Assembly (NCBI RefSeq): GCF_009758255.1
Contig: NZ_WSEN01000010.1
Coordinates: 434,001 to 498,000 of the forward strand
Reading direction: 5' to 3'
Length of the DNA stretch: 64,000 nucleotides
Source of the DNA: Microbacterium sp. MAH-37
GTDB lineage: Bacteria > Actinomycetota > Actinomycetes > Actinomycetales > Microbacteriaceae
In this document: positions 35,554-42,689 of the stretch, in pieces
Layout: the number at the start of each line of letters is the position of its first letter
How positions within the stretch are numbered: the first letter of the stretch is position 1
The notes under the pieces: model-generated
Databases searched by the model: none
What the model was told of the DNA's origin: nothing
Seen by the model: only the letters and a program-made list of their open reading frames with translations
Program-made: the position numbers and the translations under genes

Positions 35554-36873
35554 GTGCCGAACCCGACCCTGAACCGCGAGATCCTGCGGCTCGCCGTCCC
35601 CGCGCTCGGCGCGCTCGTCGCCGAGCCGCTGTTCCTCATCGTCGACGCCGCTCTCGTCGGTCACCTCGGCACCGTCCCCCTCGCGGGGCTCGGCATCGCC
35701 AGCGCGGTGCTGCAGACCATCGTCGGCCTGATGGTGTTCCTCGCCTACTCGACCACCCCCGCCGTCGCCCGCCGCTTCGGCGCGGGCAAGCCCGGCGACG
35801 CGGTCTCTGCAGGCATCGACGGGATGTGGCTCGCCCTCGGCCTCGGCGCGGTGCTCGCCGTCGTAGGCGCGCTCGCCTCACCGTGGCTCGTCTCGCTCTT
35901 CGGCGCCTCCGAGGCCGTGGCATCCGAAGCCCGCATCTACCTCTCCATCTCGATGTGGGGCCTGCCGGCGATGCTCATCGTGTTCGCCGCGACCGGCCTG
36001 CTGCGCGGGATGCAGAACACCGTCACCCCGCTCTGGATCGCCGGCCTCGGCTTCGCCGCGAACGCCCTGCTGAACTGGCTGTTCATCTACGGCTTCGGCT
36101 GGGGCATCGCCGGCTCGGCCTTCGGCACCGTGCTCGCCCAGTGGGGCATGGTCGGTGCCTACGCCCTCGTCGTGCAGCGCCTCGCCCGCCGCCACGGCGC
36201 CTCGCTGCGCGCGCAGCGCGACGGCATCCGCGGCACCGCACGCTCCGGCGGCTGGCTGTTCCTGCGCACGGTCAGCCTGCGCGTCGCCCTGCTCGCCACC
36301 GTCGGCGTCGCGACCGGCATCGGCACCGACGAACTCGCCGGGTGGCAGATCGTGTTCACCATGTTCTCCACCGCCGCGTTCGCCCTCGACGCCCTCGCGA
36401 TCGCCGCGCAGGCACTGATCGGCAAGTCCCTCGGCGCGGGCGACGAAGGCGAGGTGCACCACGTGCTGCGCCGCACAGTCGCCTGGGGCGCCTGGTTCGG
36501 CGTCATCGTCGGCGCGATCATCGCCGCGCTCTCCGGCGTGCTCGGCCTGCTCTTCACCGGCGACGCCACCGTCGCCGCACTCATCCAGCCCGCCCTCATC
36601 GTGCTCGCGATCGCCCAGCCGATCGCCGGCATCGTGTTCGTGCTCGACGGGGTGCTGATGGGCGCGAACGACGCGAAGTACCTCGCCGTGGTCGGCGTGC
36701 TCAATCTCGTCCCGTTCCTGCCCGCGCTCTGGATCATCGCCGCCACCGGCGTCGACGGCACCGCCGGCCTCGTCTGGCTCGCCGTCGCGTTCTTCGGCGT
36801 CTACCTGCTCGCGCGCCTCGGCACGCTCGGCTGGCGAGTCAGGACGGATGCCTGGATGCGGTTGCCCGCCTGA
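35554..36873 (+). CDS. MATE-family efflux transporter
   Basis: A 439-residue antiporter of the MATE (DinF-like) family with twelve helices. It shows the internal duplication (GTVPLAGLGIASAVLQT and DELAGWQIVFTMFSTAAFALDALAIAAQALIG), and the helix-1 region LAVPALGALVAEPLFLIVDAALVGHLG. It probably exports cationic drugs or metabolites with H+ or Na+. Start: GTG preceded by TAGGCT. Confidence 0.94.
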   Translation: MPNPTLNREILRLAVPALGALVAEPLFLIVDAALVGHLGTVPLAGLGIASAVLQTIVGLMVFLAYSTTPAVARRFGAGKPGDAVSAGIDGMWLALGLGAVLAVVGALASPWLVSLFGASEAVASEARIYLSISMWGLPAMLIVFAATGLLRGMQNTVTPLWIAGLGFAANALLNWLFIYGFGWGIAGSAFGTVLAQWGMVGAYALVVQRLARRHGASLRAQRDGIRGTARSGGWLFLRTVSLRVALLATVGVATGIGTDELAGWQIVFTMFSTAAFALDALAIAAQALIGKSLGAGDEGEVHHVLRRTVAWGAWFGVIVGAIIAALSGVLGLLFTGDATVAALIQPALIVLAIAQPIAGIVFVLDGVLMGANDAKYLAVVGVLNLVPFLPALWIIAATGVDGTAGLVWLAVAFFGVYLLARLGTLGWRVRTDAWMRLPA

Positions 36874-37033
36874 CCCGAAGGCCAGACGGGCACCGGATCT
36901 TGGTGGCGCAGCGTGCCCAACTTCGGATGCCGCGGCACGACCCGCCGGTGTCCGCTGCCATCAGCCGGCGCGTCGCCTTCCGGATCCGCAGTTGCGCACA
37001 GGTTCCGCAGCCGCGCACGCGAACACCGCCGCC

Positions 37034-38230
37034 TCACGCCTCCCGGCTCTCGTGCAACTCGAGCTCATAGAGCCTGCGCGAGCGGAGCGCAGCATCCGCT
37101 GTCGGCGCCGCCACCGGCCCCCGCTCTGCGGCATCCGACTCGGCCGTCGCCCGATCAGCCCGGTTCATCGCATACCCCCAGGCCGCCAGCCCCAGCGCGG
37201 GGCCCCACAACCAGAACGGGAACACGACGACGAACTCGATCTGCGCCGCCGCGCCCACCGGCGCGAAGCGCCCCTCCATGACCGAGGTGAGGAACTCGGC
37301 CCCGCCGGCGATGAACAGCACGGCCACGATCATCGCCGAGATGACCGGCAGGCCGACCGGCACCGCGCGCCCGCCGATGCCCGCGAACCACCGCGGGAAC
37401 CGCTCGCCGAACGGAAGCACCAGGCCCAGCGTGAGCAGCCCGGCCATCAGCATCCCGAACCCGAGCGAAAGCCCGATGACCATCACGTCCGGGGTGGAGG
37501 CCAGCACCTCGGCTCCGGGGCCGAACAGCGGCCAGGGAGTGAGCCAGGTCGCCCGCACGAACGCGTACGGCGCGGCGCAGGATGCGGCGACCACAGTGAT
37601 CGCGACCCGGTGCGCGAGCACCCACCGAGCGACAGCACCACGGCCCCGTCCGTCACCGATCGCGCTCAGCACGATGCCGGCGGCGAGCACCAGATAGGCG
37701 CCGGTGACCGCGATCTGCGGGATCTCATCGATCAGGCTCGCGAGCACGTCCGGCAGCAGCGGCTCGCCGCCCAGCCGGATCGTTGCGTACACGCCGACCG
37801 CGACGAGCGCGGCCGCCACCGGGATCCCGACGAGCGGCCGCCGGATCGCCAGCAGCACCGTCCCGACGATGACGATCCCCATCGCCGTCAGGGCGAACGT
37901 GTAGCCGGCGACCGGGATGGCGTTGCCGGGCGCGAGCACGAGTGCGACGACGGTGACGGCCACGGCGACAACCCCGGTCGCGCCGGAGATCTCGCGCCCG
38001 CGTGCCCTGGCGAACAGCGCCAGCGACACGACGACGCCGACGACGCCGACGAGCAGCCCGATCACCGCCGCGACGAACGGATCCACGACCCGGTCGAGCA
38101 GGCTAGGCGGCAGCCCGGCGTACCAGGCGGCGAATACCGGAGCCGCCAGCCGGAGCAGGGAGAGGGCCGCGATCGCCGCAGCGCACAGGGCGGCCAGCAG
38201 GGGCAGGGTCGTTCTCGTCCGAATGTCCAT
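37034..38230 (-). CDS. Polytopic membrane protein, target candidate of the adjacent two-component system
   Basis: A 398-residue hydrophobic protein with about ten to eleven membrane helices and a charged C-terminal tail. I recognise no transporter motif or active-site signature. It is transcribed in the same direction as the NarL-type kinase/regulator operon immediately upstream, and a copy of the operon's palindrome (38288-38303) lies 46 bp before its -10 element, so it is probably activated by that system and may be an antibiotic- or envelope-stress protein (inference). Confidence 0.75.
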   Translation of the reverse strand: MDIRTRTTLPLLAALCAAAIAALSLLRLAAPVFAAWYAGLPPSLLDRVVDPFVAAVIGLLVGVVGVVVSLALFARARGREISGATGVVAVAVTVVALVLAPGNAIPVAGYTFALTAMGIVIVGTVLLAIRRPLVGIPVAAALVAVGVYATIRLGGEPLLPDVLASLIDEIPQIAVTGAYLVLAAGIVLSAIGDGRGRGAVARWVLAHRVAITVVAASCAAPYAFVRATWLTPWPLFGPGAEVLASTPDVMVIGLSLGFGMLMAGLLTLGLVLPFGERFPRWFAGIGGRAVPVGLPVISAMIVAVLFIAGGAEFLTSVMEGRFAPVGAAAQIEFVVVFPFWLWGPALGLAAWGYAMNRADRATAESDAAERGPVAAPTADAALRSRRLYELELHESREA

Positions 38231-38236
38231 GACTCG

Positions 38237-38242
38237 ACGGTA
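38237..38242 (-). promoter_or_regulatory. -10 element of a leaderless promoter
   Basis: TACCGT-CGAGTC-ATG in front of the polytopic membrane protein gene. Confidence 0.45.
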
Positions 38243-38287
38243 GAAATCCGCGGCATCCGCCCGCGTCGCCCGCCGGGACGATCGTCC

Positions 38288-38303
38288 TCACCCCTGCGGG
38301 TGA
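38288..38303. promoter_or_regulatory. Palindrome, candidate NarL-type operator 2
   Basis: TCACCC-CTGC-GGGTGA, exact 6-bp arms, overlapping the stop codon of the response-regulator gene and lying upstream of the membrane-protein promoter. The same design occurs at 40131 before the kinase gene. Confidence 0.55.
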
Positions 38304-38968
38304 CTTCCCTGCCCGCCACCGGGCCGCAGGATCCCGTTCTCGTACGCCCAGATGACGACGTGCAGCCGGTCGGGCAGGCCCAGTTTGGCGAGCACCGCCT
38401 TCACGTGCGTCTTCACCGTGTTCGGCGACACGAACAGCCGCTGCGCGATGACGTCGTTGCCCGCGCCCGACGCCAGCAGCCGCAGCACCTCCTGTTCCCT
38501 CGGGCTCAGTGCCGCGAGCGCAGCATCCGCATCCCCCGCCGACGCGCCTTCGCGCACGAATCCCACCATCGCGGTGATCGCGGCATCCCCCATCGCCGCC
38601 TCGCCGTCCGCGACGGCGACGACCGCGTCGGCGACCGCCTGCGGCGTCGCGTCCTTGGTGAGGAATCCACTCGCCCCGGCGCGGATCGCGCCGAACACGT
38701 ACTCGTCGAGGTCGAACGTCGTCAGCACCAGCACGCGGGTGCCGGGGCGGATGCGGCGCACCTCTGCGGTCGCGGCGATACCGTCGGTCCCGGGCATCCG
38801 CACGTCCATCAGCACCACATCGACGGCGCGCGCGTGCACGAACGAGATCGCCTCGTCGCCGGAGCCCACCGACCCGACGATCTCGATGCGCTCGTCGCGC
38901 GAGAGCATCATGGCGAGCGCCTCGCGCAGCAGCTCCTGATCGTCCGCGAGCAGCACCCGCACGGTCAT
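38288..38968 (-). CDS. NarL/LuxR-family response regulator
   Basis: A 226-residue regulator: receiver domain with Asp55 (VVLMDVRMPG), Lys in FLTKDA, and a C-terminal LuxR helix-turn-helix (LSPREQEVLRLLASGAGND and VSPNTVKTHVKAVLAKLGLPDR). It overlaps the kinase gene by ATGA. It probably binds the two TCACCC palindromes that flank its operon. Confidence 0.95.
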   Translation of the reverse strand: MTVRVLLADDQELLREALAMMLSRDERIEIVGSVGSGDEAISFVHARAVDVVLMDVRMPGTDGIAATAEVRRIRPGTRVLVLTTFDLDEYVFGAIRAGASGFLTKDATPQAVADAVVAVADGEAAMGDAAITAMVGFVREGASAGDADAALAALSPREQEVLRLLASGAGNDVIAQRLFVSPNTVKTHVKAVLAKLGLPDRLHVVIWAYENGILRPGGGQGSHPQG

Positions 38969-40098
38969 GCGTCCTCCTCCACCGGCAGCGCTGCGCGCAG
39001 CCGCCAGCCGTGCCCCATCGGCCCGGACTCGAGCGATCCCCCGGCCAGGCGCACGCGCTCAGCGAGTCCGGCGAGCCCGGTTCCGCTGCCGAGTCCCGCT
39101 CCGGATGCTCCGGAGCCGCCGTCATCGTCGATCGTGATCACCAGGTCAGTGCCCCATTCCAACCGCACCTGCACCGCGCGCGGAGGGGCGGTGTGCCGGA
39201 TCGCATTCGTCAGCCCCTCGCGCACCACCGGCAGCACGGCCAGCAGCACGGGTGCGGCGAGCGGGCGTCGCGCGCCCTGCTCGCTCAGGTCGATGCGGGT
39301 CTCCGGACTGCGGGCGCCGGCGATGACGTCCTCGAGAGCGTCGAGCCCCTCAGTCGGCTGCAGCGGCGCATCATCCCGGACGATCCCCCGCATGCCGCGC
39401 AGCGCACTGCGGCCACTGTCCAGCACCACATCGAGGGCGCGCTCGCTCACCTCGGGCTGCTCCCGCAGGAATCCGCGGGCGACCTCGGCCTGCGCGATCA
39501 TCACCGTCAGCGAGTGCGCGACCACGTCGTGCAGTTCGGCACTGATGCGCGTCCGCTCATCGGCGAGCGCCGCGCGCACGCGCGCCTCCTCCTGCGCGGC
39601 CGCCTGCGCGCGGCGCAGTCGCTGCAGCAGACCGAACGCCCACGCCGCGGCGTTCGCGGCGACGAGGCCGAGGAAGGCGCCGAGCTTCCAGATCGGGTCG
39701 ATCAGCTCGGGGGCGGTGAGCGCCACGAACCCCGACCCGATGACGGCGGTGATGATCGCGAGCAGCGCATGACGCCGCTCGCAGCGAACCGCCACCTGAT
39801 GCACGCACACCAGGTAGGCGAGCGCGGACGGGTACAGCGCCGTGGTCACGCCGACAGCCACGGGGAACACGGCCAGCAGCAGCATGATCGCGCTGGCCGT
39901 CGCGAACGCACCGAGCGGATGCCGGGACGCGAGGAAGGAGACGACGTGCAGCGCGACGAACAGGACCCCGGCGGCGAGCGCGAACGGCAGGGGCAGCGCG
40001 GTCGGCTGCTGGGCGAGCGCGACCAGCGACGCCGGCAGCAGGATCACCGCGAGCAGCACGGGGACGAGCAGGTCGAGCCGGAGGGAGGCGCGCGGCAT
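38965..40098 (-). CDS. Sensor histidine kinase (HisKA_3, NarX/DesK type)
   Basis: A 377-residue kinase with five or six N-terminal helices (about 8-150), the dimerisation motif ISAELHDVVAHSLTVMIAQAEVARG (phosphorylated His near residue 192) and a degenerate HATPase domain ending GSGTGLAGLAERVRLAGGSLESG. Little is exposed outside, so it probably senses a membrane-borne signal. It is the first gene of the operon. Confidence 0.94.
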   Translation of the reverse strand: MPRASLRLDLLVPVLLAVILLPASLVALAQQPTALPLPFALAAGVLFVALHVVSFLASRHPLGAFATASAIMLLLAVFPVAVGVTTALYPSALAYLVCVHQVAVRCERRHALLAIITAVIGSGFVALTAPELIDPIWKLGAFLGLVAANAAAWAFGLLQRLRRAQAAAQEEARVRAALADERTRISAELHDVVAHSLTVMIAQAEVARGFLREQPEVSERALDVVLDSGRSALRGMRGIVRDDAPLQPTEGLDALEDVIAGARSPETRIDLSEQGARRPLAAPVLLAVLPVVREGLTNAIRHTAPPRAVQVRLEWGTDLVITIDDDGGSGASGAGLGSGTGLAGLAERVRLAGGSLESGPMGHGWRLRAALPVEEDA

Positions 40099-40130
40099 GC
40101 CCCCATGCTGGCATGCGGCCGGGCGGGCCG

Positions 40131-40150
40131 CATCACCCCGGCGGGTGATG
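40131..40150. promoter_or_regulatory. Palindrome, candidate NarL-type operator 1
   Basis: CATCACCC-CGGC-GGGTGATG, exact 8-bp arms, 33 bp upstream of the kinase start. Shares the core TCACCC-N4-GGGTGA with the site at 38288, which suggests autoregulation. Confidence 0.6.
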
Positions 40151-40273
40151 CGAGTGATCCTCCACAGTCATGCCGTCCGGCGAGTTGTCCGCGTGCGCAG
40201 GGCCAGCACACGGTGCCGTCGGCAGACCGTGGCACGCTCGCGGGGAACAGGACATGATGGAGAAGTGCTCACG

Positions 40274-40498
40274 ATGAATGAACCGCAGGTCTGGACGCTG
40301 ATCGGCGTCTTCGCCGCCGCGCTCTTCGGCATGATCACCCTCATGTCGACGATGTTCATCAGGATCATCCGCACAGAGATCGGGGCCCTGCGCACGGAGA
40401 TCTCTTCGGAGTTCCGCGGCATGCATCAGCGCATCGACCGCCTCGACAGTGACGTCAACGCGCTCATGAAGCACAGCTTCGGCATCCAGCGCGACTGA
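40274..40498 (+). CDS. Small membrane-anchored coiled-coil protein, hypothetical
   Basis: A 74-residue protein with one helix (about 7-32) followed by a predicted coiled coil (IRTEIGALRTEISSEFRGMHQRIDRLDSDVNAL). No function can be assigned. Start: ATG at 40274 with GGAGA about 10 bp upstream; a GTG three codons earlier lies too close to it. It is convergent with the RNA methyltransferase gene, 10 bp between the stops. Confidence 0.65.
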   Translation: MNEPQVWTLIGVFAAALFGMITLMSTMFIRIIRTEIGALRTEISSEFRGMHQRIDRLDSDVNALMKHSFGIQRD

Positions 40499-40508
40499 TC
40501 GATCCTGA

Positions 40509-41150
40509 TCAGACTGCGTACCGGCGGCACCACTCGTACATCACGACGGCCGCGGCGGCGCTCGCGTTGATCGAGCGGGTCGACCCGTACTGGGTGATCT
40601 CGATGTGGCCGGATGCCACGGCGAGCGCCTCATCGGAGAGCCCGGGACCCTCCTGACCGAACAGCAGCACGCACTGCTCCGGCAGGTCGGCACGGTCGAC
40701 CGGCACGGCCTCGCCGACGTTGTCGACGGCGATGATCGGGATGCCGGCATCCGCAGCCCAGGCCGCGAACGTCGCGACGTCCTCGTGATGGACCACGTGC
40801 TGGTACCTGTCGGTGACCATCGCGCCGCGCCGGTTCCACCGGCGACGGCCGATGATGTGCACGGTGTCGGCGAGGAACGCGTTGGCGCTGCGCACGATCG
40901 AGCCGATGTTCATGTCGTGCTGCCAGTTCTCGATGGCGACGTGGAACGGGTGCCGCTTCGTGTCGAGATCGGCGACGATCGCCTCCATGCGCCAGTACCG
41001 GTACCGGTCGATGACGTTGCGGGTGTCGCCCCGCTCGAGCAGTTCCGGGTCGTACTGCGGGCCCTCCGGCCATTCGCCGGGCCACGGACCGACGCCGTAT
41101 CCCGGCTGGGTCGCCGAGCCGGTCGAGGCGTCGGGAGTCTGCTCTTCCAT
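40509..41150 (-). CDS. TrmH/SpoU-family RNA 2'-O-methyltransferase
   Basis: A 213-residue SPOUT methyltransferase. Motif 1 is WQHDMNIGSIVRSANAF (the NIGS/R segment), motif 2 VLLFGQEGPGLSDEAL, motif 3 IEITQYGSTRSINASAAAAVVMYEW. It methylates a ribose in tRNA or rRNA; the precise target cannot be read. Start ATG at 41150, with TACGCT 7 bp upstream. Confidence 0.92.
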   Translation of the reverse strand: MEEQTPDASTGSATQPGYGVGPWPGEWPEGPQYDPELLERGDTRNVIDRYRYWRMEAIVADLDTKRHPFHVAIENWQHDMNIGSIVRSANAFLADTVHIIGRRRWNRRGAMVTDRYQHVVHHEDVATFAAWAADAGIPIIAVDNVGEAVPVDRADLPEQCVLLFGQEGPGLSDEALAVASGHIEITQYGSTRSINASAAAAVVMYEWCRRYAV

Positions 41151-41157
41151 CCCGACC

Positions 41158-41163
41158 AGCGTA
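41158..41163 (-). promoter_or_regulatory. -10 element of a leaderless promoter
   Basis: TACGCT-GGTCGGG-ATG for the RNA methyltransferase gene. Confidence 0.45.
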
Positions 41164-41187
41164 GCCGCGGCGGACACGCGACAGACT

Positions 41188-41230
41188 TTTAGGTATGCCG
41201 AAAACTGGCTAGGATTTCGGTATGCCTAAA
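41188..41230 (+). promoter_or_regulatory. mntH promoter with two palindromic manganese-box operators
   Basis: Box 1 TTTAGGTATGCCGAAA (41188-41203) and box 2 TTTCGGTATGCCTAAA (41215-41230) are each near-palindromes and match each other's complement in 14 of 16 positions. Between them is TAGGAT (41210-41215), a -10 element 6 bp before the ATG at 41222. Box 2 covers the start codon and box 1 the -35 region, so a bound repressor would block polymerase and a leaderless start. The obvious repressor is the DtxR/MntR-type protein encoded at 45737. Confidence 0.75.
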
Positions 41231-42490
41231 TCTGCGACGACGACGCCTCTCGCCCCGGTGCGCGGCGCGAGACGGTCACCGCTGCGCGGGATCTGGCTGC
41301 TCGGACCGGCACTCGTCGCGGGCGTCGCCTATCTCGACCCGGGAAACGTCGCCAGCAACATGACCGCCGGCGCTCGCTACGGCTATCTCCTGGTGTGGGT
41401 CGTCCTGGCGGGCAACCTGATGGCCTGGTTGATCCAGTACCTCTCCGCGAAACTCGGCGTCGTCACGGGGCAGAGCCTTCCCGAGGTCCTCGGCGAGCGC
41501 ATCCGCAACCGCTGGGCGCGGCGCGCCTACTGGCTCCAGGCCGAGCTGGTGGCGATGGCGACCGACATCGCCGAGGTCCTCGGCGGGGCGGTCGCCCTGA
41601 ACCTGCTGTTCGACATCCCGCTGCTGCTCGGCGGCATCATCACGGGCGCGGTGTCGATGGGACTGCTCCTGGTGCAGTCGCGCCGCGGCCCCCGGCACTT
41701 CGAGTTCGTCATCATCGGCCTCATGTCGCTGATCGTGATCGGCTTCGTGGCCGGCCTGTTCGTCGCCCCACCCGATCCGGCCGGCGTCGCGAGCGGGCTG
41801 ATCCCGCGCTTCACCGACAGCGGATCGGTGCTGCTGGCGGCGTCGATCCTGGGCGCGACGATCATGCCGCATGCGATCTACGCGCACAGCGCCCTCGCAC
41901 GCGACCGCTTCGGGGATCCTCGCGACCCCGATCCGCCGAGCATCCGCACCCTCCTCACCGCCACCCGCTGGGACGTCACCGTAGCGATGATCATCGCCGG
42001 CTCCGTGAACCTGGCGATCCTGCTGCTCGCCGCGGCCAACCTCGCCGGCGTCGACGGCACGGACTCGCTCGAGGGTGCCTACGCTGCGATCAGCGAGAAC
42101 CTCGGCGCCGTGATCGGCACCCTGTTCGCCGTGGGTCTGCTGGCCTCGGGGCTGGCGTCCACGTCGGTCGGCGCCTACGCGGGCGCGGAGATCATGCACG
42201 GACTGCTGTCGGTGCGAGTGCCACTGCTCACCCGACGCCTGGTCACCCTGATCCCGGCGCTGTTCATCCTGGCCATCGGCTTCGATCCCACACTCGCGCT
42301 CGTGCTGAGCCAGGTGGTGCTGTCGTTCGGCATCCCGTTCGCGCTCATCCCGCTGGTCGTCCTCACGGCGCAGCGCCGCACCCTGGGCGGCCACGCGAAC
42401 CGGCGCCTGACCACCGCACTGGGCATCCTGTGCTCGGTGCTGCTGATCGCGCTGAACGCGACGCTGCTCGTGCTGATCGCGACCGGGTGA
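41222..42490 (+). CDS. mntH: NRAMP-family manganese/iron transporter MntH
   Basis: A 422-residue transporter with eleven helices. The metal-site motifs are present: YLDPGNVASN in helix 1 (DPGN) and MPHAIYAHSAL in helix 6 (MPH). It takes up Mn2+ (and Fe2+) with protons. It is read from a leaderless promoter framed by two palindromic boxes. Confidence 0.95.
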   Translation: MPKSATTTPLAPVRGARRSPLRGIWLLGPALVAGVAYLDPGNVASNMTAGARYGYLLVWVVLAGNLMAWLIQYLSAKLGVVTGQSLPEVLGERIRNRWARRAYWLQAELVAMATDIAEVLGGAVALNLLFDIPLLLGGIITGAVSMGLLLVQSRRGPRHFEFVIIGLMSLIVIGFVAGLFVAPPDPAGVASGLIPRFTDSGSVLLAASILGATIMPHAIYAHSALARDRFGDPRDPDPPSIRTLLTATRWDVTVAMIIAGSVNLAILLLAAANLAGVDGTDSLEGAYAAISENLGAVIGTLFAVGLLASGLASTSVGAYAGAEIMHGLLSVRVPLLTRRLVTLIPALFILAIGFDPTLALVLSQVVLSFGIPFALIPLVVLTAQRRTLGGHANRRLTTALGILCSVLLIALNATLLVLIATG

Positions 42491-42544
42491 TGGCGGTAGG
42501 GCACCGGCATCCGACGGCTGAACCGGTTGCCGCCGAGTGAACCG

Positions 42545-42581
42545 GTTGTCGTCGACAGCACCGCCTGTCGACGTCGACAAC
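42545..42581 (+). terminator. Hairpin downstream of mntH
   Basis: GTTGTCGTCGACAG and CTGTCGACGTCGACAAC pair apart from a 3-base bulge. It is preceded by two tandem copies of TGAACCGGTTG. Likely mntH terminator. Confidence 0.5.
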
Positions 42582-42644
42582 CCGTGCGGTCGTCGCGAAG
42601 CGGTGCAGTCGGCGCCGCGAGACGGGTCAGCGCCCGACCGTGAC

Positions 42645-42680
42645 GCCCCGGGGCCGTCGCGAAGACGACGACCCCGGGGC
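42645..42680 (-). terminator. Strong hairpin directly after the rhamnogalacturonan lyase gene
   Basis: GCCCCGGGG and CCCCGGGGC with an inner CGTCG/CGACG stem, 9 bp after the lyase stop codon. It may also serve mntH from the other side. Confidence 0.65.
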
Positions 42681-42689
42681 GCTCTGCGA

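Noticed and set aside
42560..42689. Short open frames between mntH and the lyase
   Set aside because: They lie within two strong hairpins and have no start signals; termination sequence is the better explanation.
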